Counted from the stretch's first letter, positions 52,134-61,156 are shown. The stretch: 64,000 bases of DNA from Fibrella forsythiae (GCF_017353175.1 NZ_JAFMYW010000006.1:62001-126000), one strand, 5' to 3'. Notes: generated from the letters alone by a model not told the origin. Made by a program: numbers and translations.

Positions 52134-52487
52134 ATGAATCGCAATCTGTTCCTGAGCAGCCTGATGGCGCTAACCCTGACCAGTACCACCTTACTGGCCA
52201 CCGACGATAAAGACAAAGAAGTAAAGATTAAGACGTCGGCCATCTGCGAGATGTGCAAGGCGCGAATTGAAAAGAATCTGGCCTTTGAGAAAGGCGTGAA
52301 AGAAGCCGTATTAGACGTCGACACGAAAGTGGTCACCATCAAATACAACCCCGCCAAAACAGATGTGACGAAGCTAAAAGCCAATATCACCAAAACGGGT
52401 TACGATGCCGACGAAGTAGCGGCCGACCCAAAAGGGTACGATAAGCTCCCAAGTTGCTGCAAAAAAGGCGGCATGGCACATCATTAA
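52134..52487 (+). CDS. Periplasmic heavy-metal-associated (HMA) domain protein
   Basis: This 117-residue protein has a signal peptide (about 1-22), then a single HMA domain with a CxxC site (SAICEMCKARIEKNLAFEKG), the VLDVDTKVVTIKY strand and a C-terminal SCCKKGGMAHH that adds two cysteines and histidines. Likely a periplasmic copper chaperone. It ends the metal cluster and is followed by a long convergent hairpin. Confidence 0.9.
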   Translation: MNRNLFLSSLMALTLTSTTLLATDDKDKEVKIKTSAICEMCKARIEKNLAFEKGVKEAVLDVDTKVVTIKYNPAKTDVTKLKANITKTGYDADEVAADPKGYDKLPSCCKKGGMAHH

Positions 52488-52598
52488 AAAACAGTTGACT
52501 GTCTTCAGTCTTCTGTTTACTGTTGCGCTGTTAAATACCAATAGCGTAGATTTAGCAAGGCAACGGTAAACAGAAGACTGAAGACAGTCAACTGTTTT
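52488..52598. repeat. Long near-perfect inverted repeat (39-bp arms)
   Basis: The arms 52488-52526 and 52560-52598 match at 38 of 39 positions, with a 33-base loop. It lies between convergent genes and overlaps the stop codon of the peptidase gene; the outer ends are A4/T4, so it may terminate transcription from both sides. Confidence 0.85.
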
Positions 52599-53655
52599 AG
52601 TTTACTCTCAGTTTCTGGCCGGCGCGGAGGCGCGAGCGTGAGGAGAGGTGGTTTTTCTCAGCTAGTTTACTAACCGACATGCCAAACCGACTGGCGATAG
52701 ACGATAAGGTCTCGCCCGAACGAACTTTATGGAGAACGGTCTGTCTGAATTTAGGCTTAAACGAGAGATCGGTTGAACGGGCACTACTCCGCAGGTGATC
52801 CCAGACTGCGGGCGTTAACAGAAAGTGGTCGGAAATGATCGTGTTTGCCGGAAAACTGTAGATGTTGATGGGCGCAAATGGGTTACCCTCATACCGCGTT
52901 TCAAAGTGAAGATGCGGCCCTGAACTGCGGCCGGTACTGCCACCCAGGCCAAGCTGGTCACCTGCTTTTACGAGTTGCCCCGTTTCAACCAGTTGCTTCG
53001 ACATGTGACCGTACAATGTCTCTAGGCCGTTGTAATGGCGAACGAGCACGTACCTGCCGTAGCCGTTCCCATCCCAGCCAACCACCCGAACAATTCCGTC
53101 GAAGGCAGAATAAACCGGATTTCCCGTTTCCAGGTCAAGGTCGACACCGGTATGCCAGCGGCCCCAACGAAAACCAAACTGTGAGGTTAATTTTCCTTCG
53201 TCGAGCGGCGCAGACCAGTAATGGTTTGCTTTAGGGTCGTACAGCTGTAGATCAACAGTCTGATCGAAGTCACGGGGGTCAATGTTGTAGGGGTCTATAT
53301 TCCGCGAGTCCCAGACAGAGTAGTAGTCAGCAATTTTGACCCACTCATCTCCTACCGACATCTCCTGAATTACCTCAACAACACTGGTTTCGCCCTGATC
53401 GATACTGCTTGTATCTTCACTGACAACCGGGTTCAGTTCCTTCTTGGGTTCAAACTGGCTATTGAAGCGTAGCTGGGTTGTTTCCTGTTCAAACACCTCT
53501 TCTGCCCGTTGCTGATTCGGCGAAGGCGCATTGTTTTTGGTTTTGGGCGTAAACTTGGTATCGTTTTTAAAACGCCCCCTTTCCTGTGCCTGTGCGGTTA
53601 CGGTCGCACACAGACAACTCATGGCCACCAGCCATGTCATTGCTGTTTTTTTCAT
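52597..53655 (-). CDS. M23 metallopeptidase with C-terminal LysM
   Basis: This 352-residue exported protein (signal ending VTAQAQ) has a disordered Gln/Glu-rich region (about 25-95), the lysostaphin-type peptidase M23 domain (TSQFGFRWGRWHTGVDLDLE; GYGRYVLVRHYNGLETLYGH; SSGPHLHFETRYEG, with the zinc ligands HxxxD and HxH), and one LysM domain at the end (HKVRSGETLSSIASRFGMSV). It should cut or bind peptidoglycan, perhaps in cell division or as an amidase activator. Confidence 0.94.
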   Translation of the reverse strand: MKKTAMTWLVAMSCLCATVTAQAQERGRFKNDTKFTPKTKNNAPSPNQQRAEEVFEQETTQLRFNSQFEPKKELNPVVSEDTSSIDQGETSVVEVIQEMSVGDEWVKIADYYSVWDSRNIDPYNIDPRDFDQTVDLQLYDPKANHYWSAPLDEGKLTSQFGFRWGRWHTGVDLDLETGNPVYSAFDGIVRVVGWDGNGYGRYVLVRHYNGLETLYGHMSKQLVETGQLVKAGDQLGLGGSTGRSSGPHLHFETRYEGNPFAPINIYSFPANTIISDHFLLTPAVWDHLRSSARSTDLSFKPKFRQTVLHKVRSGETLSSIASRFGMSVSKLAEKNHLSSRSRLRAGQKLRVN

Positions 53656-53683
53656 TCAACGATATAAAATGAAACGAACAACA

Positions 53684-53735
53684 AACGCAGACAACGGGTC
53701 CATAAATGGGGCTGTGACGGCCGGTTGTCTGCGTT
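53684..53735. repeat. Inverted repeat downstream of trxB
   Basis: The 12-bp perfect arms 53684-53695 and 53724-53735 enclose a 28-base loop. It lies between the trxB stop (53761) and the peptidase start, so it could be a transcript end structure. Confidence 0.6.
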
Positions 53736-53760
53736 CAATATTGGTTTCGTGTTTACTAGG

Positions 53761-54783
53761 TTAGCTTATAACCGGCTCGCCAACAGCCATATCAACGCCT
53801 GCCGTTGTTGTGTGAGCTGCGTTAGGCTCACCACGCATTTCCAGCGTTACCAAATAACGTTCCGCATCCAGAGCTGCCATACAACCTGTACCGGCGGCCG
53901 TGATTGCCTGCCGATAAATGTTGTCCTGCGCATCGCCACAGGCAAATACACCCGGTACGTTAGTGCGCGTACTTCCTTTCTCGGTCAGAATGTAACCGTG
54001 ATCGTCGAGCGTAACGTACCCTTTAAAAATGTCGGTGTTAGGTTTGTGGCCAATGGCAACGAAGAAGCCGGTCACGTCAATAACGTGTTCTTCCCCCGTT
54101 TGCGTATTCTTCAGCCGGGCACCTGTTACCCCATTATCGCCCAGGATTTCGAGCGTATCAGTATGCCACAGAATTTCAATGTTTTCCTTTGCCTGGATAC
54201 GCGCCTGCATGAAGCGCGACGCCCGCATTTCGCCACGACGAACAATCATATATACCTTGCGGCACAAGTTCGAGAGGTAGCTGGCTTCTTCAGCAGCCGT
54301 ATCACCGGCACCAACAATGGCTACATCCTGATTACGGAAGAAGAAACCGTCGCAGACTGCACAGGCCGACACGCCATGACCATTCAGCCGCATTTCGGAA
54401 GGTAAACCCAGCCATTTGGCTGAGGCACCCGTCGAGATGATGATGCTGTCGGCCGTGATTTCGTGTGTATCGTCGACCCACACGCGGTGTGGACATCCGG
54501 GACCCGGATTTTCGACCAACTCTACCTTGGTTACCAGACCGTAGCGAACATCAGTTCCGAACCGACGCGCCTGCGTTTCCAGGTCCTGCATCATCTGTGG
54601 ACCCTGAACGCCTTCCGGATAACCAGGAAAATTATCAACTTCAGTAGTAATAGTCAGTTGTCCGCCTGGTTGACCGCCCTGGTAGAGTACAGGTTTCAGG
54701 TTAGCGCGAGACGCATAAATAGCGGCGGTATAACCAGCCGGGCCGGAGCCAATGATCAGACAATGAACGTGTTCGGGAGTCAT
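53761..54783 (-). CDS. trxB: Thioredoxin reductase
   Basis: This is a 340-residue FAD/NADPH enzyme that reduces thioredoxin. It has an N-terminal FAD fingerprint (LIIGSGPAGYTAAIYASRA), the redox-active CAVCDGFFF, a NADPH-binding GAGDTAAEEASYLS and a C-terminal GVFACGDAQDNIYRQAITAA. Low-molecular-weight type, full length, with a short extra tail. It is followed on the minus strand by the M23 gene. Confidence 0.97.
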   Translation of the reverse strand: MTPEHVHCLIIGSGPAGYTAAIYASRANLKPVLYQGGQPGGQLTITTEVDNFPGYPEGVQGPQMMQDLETQARRFGTDVRYGLVTKVELVENPGPGCPHRVWVDDTHEITADSIIISTGASAKWLGLPSEMRLNGHGVSACAVCDGFFFRNQDVAIVGAGDTAAEEASYLSNLCRKVYMIVRRGEMRASRFMQARIQAKENIEILWHTDTLEILGDNGVTGARLKNTQTGEEHVIDVTGFFVAIGHKPNTDIFKGYVTLDDHGYILTEKGSTRTNVPGVFACGDAQDNIYRQAITAAGTGCMAALDAERYLVTLEMRGEPNAAHTTTAGVDMAVGEPVIS

Positions 54784-54933
54784 ATAAATGCAGAAGTGTT
54801 CCTATAAAAAACAGCGCGTCAAACGTGTGGTAGCCTGACTTACCGTTAAGTAGAGAACACGTGCAAAGGTCAAAAAAATTCGCTACAAAGCCAAGTTCGC
54901 GGTCTAGTGCTCAACTAGATTCGGTAGAGTTGC

Positions 54934-55794
54934 TTAGAAAACAACCTTGCCAGCCACCACCGGCTCACCCCAGAACAAACTGGCCTGGCGGCTGAATTCA
55001 GCGGGCGAATCGGTGGTCAGGAACTGACGTTTACCCTGTTGGCTACACTGATCGGCAATGTCGGGGTGACGAGCCAGGTAATTGGCCAGGCTTTGCGCTA
55101 TGATTGGCCCCTGACTAATTGTCTGGATATGATCGGGCAGAATGGCGCGCAGCTTGGGTAAAAGCAACGGGTAATGAGTACAGGCCAACAACAAGGTATC
55201 GATGTGCGGGTCGCGGTTGAGCAGCCGGTCAATGTGTTGCTTCACGAAATAATCGGCACCCGGATGGTCCGACTCCCCATTTTCGATCAATGGTACCCAC
55301 ATCGGGCAGGCTTCCTGGGTGATGGCTAGTTCCGGAAAGAATTTATCGATCTCGACCAGATACGATTCCGAAGTCACCGTGCCGTTCGTAGCCAGAATGC
55401 CCACATGCCCCGATTGGGTATACTGCCCAATGATCTCTGCCGTTGGGCGGATCACCCCCAGCACCCGGCGCGTAGGCAACGTACCCAACGCAGGTTCGCC
55501 CGATGTAAGGCCAGGATACATTCCGGGCAGATCGAGCTGCTGGATATTACGTAACGCCTTGGCCGACGCCGTGTTGCAGGCCACGATCACTAACGGGCAA
55601 CCCTGCTCAAACAGGTAGGTTACGCATTCCAGTGTATACTCGTAGACCGTCTCGAACGAACGCGTTCCGTAGGGCGTGCGGGCATTGTCGCCCAGATACA
55701 GGTAGTCGTAGGCAGGTAGTACGCTGACGAGTTCGCGGAGAACGGTTAGTCCGCCATAGCCAGAATCGAAAACGCCGATAGGTTGGTGAATCAA
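54934..55794 (-). CDS. murI: Glutamate racemase
   Basis: This 286-residue enzyme makes D-glutamate for peptidoglycan. It has GVFDSGYGGLTVLREL with the first acidic/hydroxyl residues, YLGDNARTPYG, catalytic Cys in VIVACNTASA and second Cys in LLLACTHYPLL. Length normal. The ATG lies inside one arm of the inverted repeat 55793-55909, which separates murI from the divergent dehydratase operon. Confidence 0.96.
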   Translation of the reverse strand: MIHQPIGVFDSGYGGLTVLRELVSVLPAYDYLYLGDNARTPYGTRSFETVYEYTLECVTYLFEQGCPLVIVACNTASAKALRNIQQLDLPGMYPGLTSGEPALGTLPTRRVLGVIRPTAEIIGQYTQSGHVGILATNGTVTSESYLVEIDKFFPELAITQEACPMWVPLIENGESDHPGADYFVKQHIDRLLNRDPHIDTLLLACTHYPLLLPKLRAILPDHIQTISQGPIIAQSLANYLARHPDIADQCSQQGKRQFLTTDSPAEFSRQASLFWGEPVVAGKVVF

Positions 55795-55941
55795 AGTCTT
55801 GAAAGTCGTTTTGGGTATGAGTACAAAGTCTGAAAAATGAGCTTATATGCAGGAATTCCGAGACGAATCAGGTAGCATTACCTGACAAAGAAACGACTTT
55901 CAAGACTTTAGTACTTTTTCAAAAACGACTTTCCAGACTAA
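55793..55941. promoter_or_regulatory. Inverted plus direct repeats between murI and the dehydratase operon
   Basis: The 19-bp perfect arms 55793-55811 and 55891-55909 are joined by a third, direct partial copy (AAACGACTTTCCAGACT) at about 55923-55939. The first arm covers the murI start codon; the last copy ends just before the dehydratase ATG. This arrangement suggests a regulator that bridges the divergent promoters. Confidence 0.6.
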
Positions 55942-55944
55942 ATA

Positions 55945-57675
55945 ATGCGCTCACAAGAATGGTTTGGCCGGACCGGTAAAGACGGCTTTATTTACCGCGC
56001 CTGGATGAAAAATCAGGGGTTCCCGCATCACGAGTTTGAGGGAAAACCAGTTATCGGCATCTGTAATACCTGGTCTGAACTGACACCCTGCAACGCCCAT
56101 TTTCGGGAACTGGCCGAGTCGATCAAGCGCGGCGTCTGGGAAGCAGGCGGCTTCCCGCTTGAATTCCCGGTGATGTCGCTGGGCGAATGTCAGATCAAGC
56201 CTACCGCCATGCTGTTTCGAAATCTGGCGAGCATGGACGTGGAGGAAAGCATTCGGGGTAACTCCATCGACGGGGTTATTCTGATGTGCGGTTGCGACAA
56301 AACCACTCCTTCCCTGGTGATGGGTGCCTGTTCAGTCGATATTCCAACGATGGTCGTATCGGGTGGGCCCATGCTGGCGGGTCGTTTTCAGGGCCGGAAA
56401 ATCGGTACGTCCGACCTCTGGCGGTTTGCCGAAGACTATAAAATGGGTAAGATGACCCAGGCCGAGTTCATTGCGGCTGAAGCCAGCATGGCCCGTAGTC
56501 AGGGCCACTGCGCCGTGATGGGTACAGCCAGTACCATGGCTGCCATGGTTGAAAGCCTGGGCCTGTCGCTACCCGATAACGCCACCATTCCCGCCGCCGA
56601 TTCGCGCCGCAAAGTGCTGGCCCACATGACCGGAATGCGGGCTGTTGAACTAGTCCGCGAAGGGCTGACACCGTCGAAACTGCTAACCCGCAAAGCGTTT
56701 GAGAACGCCATCATGATCAACGCGGCACTGGGTGGATCGACCAACTTCATTCTGCACCTGATGGCCATTGCCGGTCGGCTAGGTACGTTTGGCGACGACG
56801 TGAATCTTTCGCTGGATGATTTCGACCGGCTGTCGGCACAGATTCCGCTGCTGGCAAATCTGCAACCGTCGGGCGAACATTTCGTGGAGGACCTGTTTTA
56901 TGCCGGTGGCCTTCCTGCGTTGATTCGCGAGCTCCTCCCCCACCTGCACGCTGATGCACTGACGGTGAACGGTAAAACGCTGGGCGAAAACTGTTCGGAA
57001 GCCCGCTGTTACGACCCTGAGGTGATTGCAACCCTCGACGAGCCGTTCAAACCAAACTCAGGCATCGCCGTACTGCGCGGGAATCTCTGTCCAAACGGAG
57101 CCGTGATCAAGCCGTCGGCGGCTACGCCTGAGCTGATGCAGCATACGGGCCGGGCGGTTGTGTTTGAAGATATTGACGATTACAAAAAACGCATCGATGA
57201 TCCTGCATTATCGGCAGGTACGTTCCCGCTAGATGCCAGTTGTGTACTGGTGCTGAAAAACGTTGGCCCCCGTGGGTATCCGGGCATGCCTGAAGTAGGC
57301 AACATGACCCTTCCGGCCAGCATTTTAGCGCAGGGCGTGCATGACATGGTCCGCATTTCGGATGGGCGCATGAGCGGCACCGGTTTTGGCACGGTTGTCT
57401 TACACGTATCGCCCGAATCGGCGGTGGGTGGTAATCTGGCGCTGGTTCAGAATGGTGATCTGATCACGCTAGACGTACCCAACCGAAGTCTGCATCTGCA
57501 CGTGTCAGACGAAGACCTTGCCCTTCGCCTGGCCCAGTTTAAACCGCTCGAGCTTGGCTACGAACGTGGGTACGTTAACCTCTTCATCAGGCATGTAACG
57601 CAGGCGCACGAAGGAGCCGATTTCGACTTCCTGCGGGGAAGTTCCGGCAGCGTTGTTAAGCGCGATTCGCATTGA
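55945..57675 (+). CDS. IlvD/Edd-family sugar-acid dehydratase (arabonate/fuconate type)
   Basis: The 576-residue Fe-S dehydratase has RSQEWFGRTGKDGFIYRAWM, ICNTWSELTPCN, LMCGCDKTTPS with the cluster Cys, PAADSRRKVLAHMTG, GGSTNFILHLMAIAGRLG, VFEDIDDYKKRIDD and MVRISDGRMSGTGFG. The C-terminal GADFDFLRG...KRDSH follows L-arabonate/D-xylonate-type dehydratases more than IlvD. With the SDR gene two genes on, the operon likely degrades a sugar acid. Substrate not decided. Confidence 0.92.
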   Translation: MRSQEWFGRTGKDGFIYRAWMKNQGFPHHEFEGKPVIGICNTWSELTPCNAHFRELAESIKRGVWEAGGFPLEFPVMSLGECQIKPTAMLFRNLASMDVEESIRGNSIDGVILMCGCDKTTPSLVMGACSVDIPTMVVSGGPMLAGRFQGRKIGTSDLWRFAEDYKMGKMTQAEFIAAEASMARSQGHCAVMGTASTMAAMVESLGLSLPDNATIPAADSRRKVLAHMTGMRAVELVREGLTPSKLLTRKAFENAIMINAALGGSTNFILHLMAIAGRLGTFGDDVNLSLDDFDRLSAQIPLLANLQPSGEHFVEDLFYAGGLPALIRELLPHLHADALTVNGKTLGENCSEARCYDPEVIATLDEPFKPNSGIAVLRGNLCPNGAVIKPSAATPELMQHTGRAVVFEDIDDYKKRIDDPALSAGTFPLDASCVLVLKNVGPRGYPGMPEVGNMTLPASILAQGVHDMVRISDGRMSGTGFGTVVLHVSPESAVGGNLALVQNGDLITLDVPNRSLHLHVSDEDLALRLAQFKPLELGYERGYVNLFIRHVTQAHEGADFDFLRGSSGSVVKRDSH

Positions 57676-57708
57676 TTATCAACCTCATATAGCCTCGATC
57701 AACACAGT

Positions 57709-58092
57709 ATGAAACGCGTAACCGGCATTGGTGGCATCTTTTTTAAGGCAGATCAACCCGATCAACTGCGGGATTGGTACGGCGAACACCTCGGGTTCAA
57801 TACAGACCAATACGGCGCCAGCTTCGAGTGGCGCAGGGCCGATGCGCCTGACCAGAAAAGCGTTACGCAGTGGTCTGCTTTCCCGGCAGACAGCCCCTAC
57901 TTCGCTCCATCGGAAAAGACATTCATGCTCAACTTCCAGGTCGAGAACCTGGTTGAACTGCTCGATCTGCTTCGGCAGGAGGGCGTTACGGTACTGGGAG
58001 AGATCGAAGAGCACGACTATGGCAAGTTTGGCTGGATCATGGACCCCGAAGGCAATAAAATTGAACTATGGGAGCCAAGTGCCTCTAACTAG
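57709..58092 (+). CDS. Glyoxalase/VOC-fold protein
   Basis: This 127-residue single-domain VOC protein has GIGGIFFKADQPDQLRDWYG, a middle with FMLNFQVENLVELLDLLRQE and the C-terminal IMDPEGNKIELWEP, which supplies the usual Glu ligand. Metal-dependent isomerase, dioxygenase or resistance roles all exist in the family. It is in the same operon as the dehydratase. Confidence 0.9.
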   Translation: MKRVTGIGGIFFKADQPDQLRDWYGEHLGFNTDQYGASFEWRRADAPDQKSVTQWSAFPADSPYFAPSEKTFMLNFQVENLVELLDLLRQEGVTVLGEIEEHDYGKFGWIMDPEGNKIELWEPSASN

Positions 58093-58148
58093 ATACCATC
58101 GGACCCCGACAGCACAACCTATTGATTACAAAGGCCGCTCTTTAAGTA

Positions 58149-58931
58149 ATGACTGATTTACAATTCACGAACCAGACAGCCATTGTTACCGGTGCCGGAC
58201 AGGGCATCGGTTTTGCAGTGGCTCAGCAGTTGGCCAGGCAAGGTGCCCATATAGTGCTCAACGATTTTGATGCCCCCCTGGCTGAGAAGGCCGCCGAGGC
58301 TATTCGCCAGGCTGGCGGATCGTGCGTGGCCTACCCCGGTGATGCGTCTGACGTTGCGTTTATTCGCGGAATGGTCAACAGGGCTGTGGGTACGTTCGGG
58401 CGGCTCGATATTGCCATCGCCAACGCGGGCATCACCGTTTTTGGCGATCTGTTCACCACAACACCCGAAGCCTTTGAAACGATTGTCAATCTGAACCTGC
58501 GGGGTACGTTCTTTCTGATTCAGGCAGCGGCTACCCAGATGCGGGCGCAGGGTCGGAACGCACAGGGAAGCGCCGGACGACTACTGCTGATGTCGTCGGT
58601 TGTTGGGCAACTGGGCCATCCGGGTTTACCCGTCTACAGCATGACCAAAGCGGGCTTGCAGATGCTGGCCCGGCAGGCGGTTATTGATCTTTCGCCGCAT
58701 GGTATCACGATCAATACGGTTGCCCCCGGTGCTACCCTGACCGAGCGAACCACCGACGACCCAACGTATATCCCGATCTGGTCGCGCATTACGCCGATGG
58801 GCCGCCCCGCTACAGTCGACGATATTGCGGCGGCCATTCTTTTTCTGATTTCGCCGCAGGCCAGCCACATCACCGGCCAGACCCTCACTATCGATGGCGG
58901 CTGGACCAGCGTGGGCATACCGCCGGTTTGA
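58149..58931 (+). CDS. Short-chain dehydrogenase/reductase
   Basis: This 260-residue Rossmann enzyme has TGAGQGIGFAVAQQL (TGxxxGxG), the IANAG motif, catalytic Ser in LLLMSSVVG, YxxxK in VYSMTKAG, and the GRPATVDDIAAAILFLIS end. NAD(P) oxidoreductase of the classical type; in this operon it may oxidise a sugar or sugar-acid. It follows the VOC gene by 56 bp. Confidence 0.93.
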   Translation: MTDLQFTNQTAIVTGAGQGIGFAVAQQLARQGAHIVLNDFDAPLAEKAAEAIRQAGGSCVAYPGDASDVAFIRGMVNRAVGTFGRLDIAIANAGITVFGDLFTTTPEAFETIVNLNLRGTFFLIQAAATQMRAQGRNAQGSAGRLLLMSSVVGQLGHPGLPVYSMTKAGLQMLARQAVIDLSPHGITINTVAPGATLTERTTDDPTYIPIWSRITPMGRPATVDDIAAAILFLISPQASHITGQTLTIDGGWTSVGIPPV

Positions 58932-58978
58932 TCAGGCACTAAATCACGTTAACGAGTAATCGATCCACACATTCACCA

Positions 58979-59577
58979 TGAATCTCACACTGCTTAAACT
59001 TACCCCTGTTCTGGTGGTCGGTGCACTTTTGCTACTAGCAGTTGGCGTTTTTTTTTGCTGAAGGCCATGCCGCGGGATTCCAGCGGATTGCAAGCCAGTG
59101 CGCTTACCGTCATTGCACTCTTCACGTTGCTGTGTATAGGCTTCGATAGGTTGGCCCTACTTTACCTGCCATACCGCCCATTGGTTATTACCGAAGTCAT
59201 TGTCCTGGTGGCTGGCATTGGCTGGTATAGCTATAGTGACCGCAGCACCCTTATAGACTTCAGAGCTAATCAGTCGGACTATCTGGTTATTATTCAGACA
59301 ACTAACCAGCCGACAAACCCGGTTTTTGTTTACCAATTCCCCTTTAGCCGGGCTACTGCAGTATCTAAGGGAGCTGTTTGTCTAATAAATGAGGCTACGT
59401 TTGCCTAGGCGACCGTCAACGTACCCAGCCACTGGAAAAGCACATACTCACGGGGAATTACGCTCACTCACCCAACTGCGAGCTCAGCCTATTTTTATGG
59501 TTCCGAACGATACACTAGCTGGTCGGCAGAGGTGGATAGTCTGATGAAACAGGCAGTTGATGCGGCGACCAGCCACT
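58979..59577 (+). pseudogene. Decayed small membrane-protein gene
   Basis: The ATG at 58979 opens MNLTLLKLTPVLVVGALLLL, but the frame ends after 27 codons at a run of nine T's (59048-59056). One more T would continue it in the frame LLKAMPRDSSGLQASALTVI with two more membrane helices. An in-frame TAG then lies at 59406-59408, after which the frame resumes to a TAA at 59575-59577 (about 199 codons in all). Two defects make decay likely; phase variation at the T-run is possible but would not remove the TAG. Confidence 0.6.
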
Positions 59578-59659
59578 AACGTACCTACATAGCAACGGCG
59601 ACCAGCCAGATGAGCCGATCGCCGTTACTATGTCTGTCGTATTTCCTTTTGCGGATTAC

Positions 59660-60862
59660 TTATACAATTTCCTCGTTCAGAATCTTATCCTGCACAGGTA
59701 GCCCCTGTTTGTTCATTTGCTCGATAAATGGGTCTGGATCAAGTTCTTCACAGTTCCAGACACCGGGTTTTAGCCAGACGCCTGTTACAAGTAACATCGC
59801 ACCGATCATGGCTGGAACGCCTGTCGTGTAACTAACCGCCTGTCCGCGAACCTCTTTATAGGTTTCGGCATGGTCGCAGTTATTCCAGATGTAATAGGTT
59901 TTATCCTGCCCGTCTTTGATACCTTTTATCTGGCAGCCAATGCTGGTTTGGCCCGTATAATTTTCACCCAGCGAATCTGGCGCAGGCAATACGGCTTTCA
60001 GGAACTCAAGAGGAATTACGTCCATACCCTGAAATTTCACAGCATCAATCCGGGTCATGCCTACATTTTGCAACACCTCCAGGTGAGTCAGATACGCCTG
60101 GCCAAAGGTCATCCAGAAACGGGCCCGTTTCAATGTGGGGAAGTTCTTGACGAGCGATTCCAGTTCTTCGTGGTACAGAACGTACGACTCTTTCTCACCA
60201 ATTTCGGGATACTCGATTGGCTTATGAACGCTCATTGCCGGAATCTCGATCCACTCGCCATCCTCCCAGTACCGACCCGGCTGCGTAATTTCCCGAATGT
60301 TGATCTCAGGGTTAAAATTGGTTGCAAAGGCTTTACCGTGGTTACCGGCGTTACAGTCGATGATGTCCAGGTAGTGCATCTCATCAAACTGGTGCTTAGC
60401 CGCGTAGGCCGTAAATACCTGGGTAGCGCCGGGGTCGAACCCGCAGCCGAGCAGGGCCATGATACCCGCCTCTTCAAAGCTCTGTTTGTAGGCCCACTGC
60501 CAGCTATACTCAAATTTGGCCACATCTTTCGGCTCGTAATTGGCCGTATCCATGTAGTGGGTTTTGGTAGCCAGACAGGCATCCATGATCGGAAGGTCCT
60601 GATAAGGCAGCGCTACGTTTATCACCAAAAAAGGCTTAACCTGTTCAATCAGGGCTATTACCTCGGCAACGATGTCGGCATCGACCTGAGTCGTTGCTAT
60701 TGTCACACCATGCATTGCCTTGATTTCGTCGGCAATCTTATCACATTTTGATTTGGTGCGGCTGGCAAGTGTGATAGACGTGAACACTGTTGCATTCATC
60801 GCGCACTTGTGTGCCACTACACTGCCTACTCCACCTGCACCAATAATCAGCACATTGGCCAT
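59660..60862 (-). CDS. Carboxynorspermidine synthase (saccharopine dehydrogenase family)
   Basis: The 400-residue enzyme has an N-terminal NAD(P) site (VLIIGAGGVGSVVAHKCA), INVALPYQDLPIMDACL, YMDTANYEP, GCGFDPGATQVFTAYAAKHQ and the long C-terminal domain with IDCNAGNHGKAFATNFNPEI. This is the carboxynorspermidine/carboxyspermidine dehydrogenase that condenses aspartate semialdehyde with a diamine, feeding NspC (8123-9325). The two steps of the pathway are thus about 50 kb apart. Confidence 0.92.
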   Translation of the reverse strand: MANVLIIGAGGVGSVVAHKCAMNATVFTSITLASRTKSKCDKIADEIKAMHGVTIATTQVDADIVAEVIALIEQVKPFLVINVALPYQDLPIMDACLATKTHYMDTANYEPKDVAKFEYSWQWAYKQSFEEAGIMALLGCGFDPGATQVFTAYAAKHQFDEMHYLDIIDCNAGNHGKAFATNFNPEINIREITQPGRYWEDGEWIEIPAMSVHKPIEYPEIGEKESYVLYHEELESLVKNFPTLKRARFWMTFGQAYLTHLEVLQNVGMTRIDAVKFQGMDVIPLEFLKAVLPAPDSLGENYTGQTSIGCQIKGIKDGQDKTYYIWNNCDHAETYKEVRGQAVSYTTGVPAMIGAMLLVTGVWLKPGVWNCEELDPDPFIEQMNKQGLPVQDKILNEEIV

Positions 60863-60901
60863 ATTCTACGTATGATTGTGTTTCATTTAAAAACTTGGGT
60901 G

Positions 60902-60909
60902 CAAAGATA
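60902..60909 (-). promoter_or_regulatory. -7 promoter element for carboxynorspermidine synthase
   Basis: The minus strand reads TATCTTTG, an exact TAnnTTTG match, 40 bp upstream of the ATG. Confidence 0.55.
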
Positions 60910-61140
60910 CGTACATCAAAATACGGGTGGGTACAAACTTATATGATAGCATGTCCGTGTGATAAATCATCTTAGTAAAGCTCAAAATCGTTTGTCATAT
61001 TTATAGAATGTAAAAATCGTTGCAGATTTGGGTACTAAACCGGCATAAAGTTGATAATCAGTCAACTAATATTTACTAATGTGCGCCTAATATCTACGAC
61101 TATTTAAGAAGGTGATACTTACAGTAAAATAATTTTTAAG
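60910..61140. other. AT-rich intergenic region
   Basis: No gene or RNA seen. It separates two divergent genes and is AT-rich over most of its length. Confidence 0.4.
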
Positions 61141-61156
61141 GTTACCACTTGGTAAC
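61141..61156. promoter_or_regulatory. Palindromic operator upstream of the TetR gene
   Basis: GTTACC (61141-61146) and GGTAAC (61151-61156) form a perfect 16-bp palindrome with a 4-base centre, 72 bp upstream of the TetR-type start. TetR regulators often bind such sites upstream of their own genes. Confidence 0.5.
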
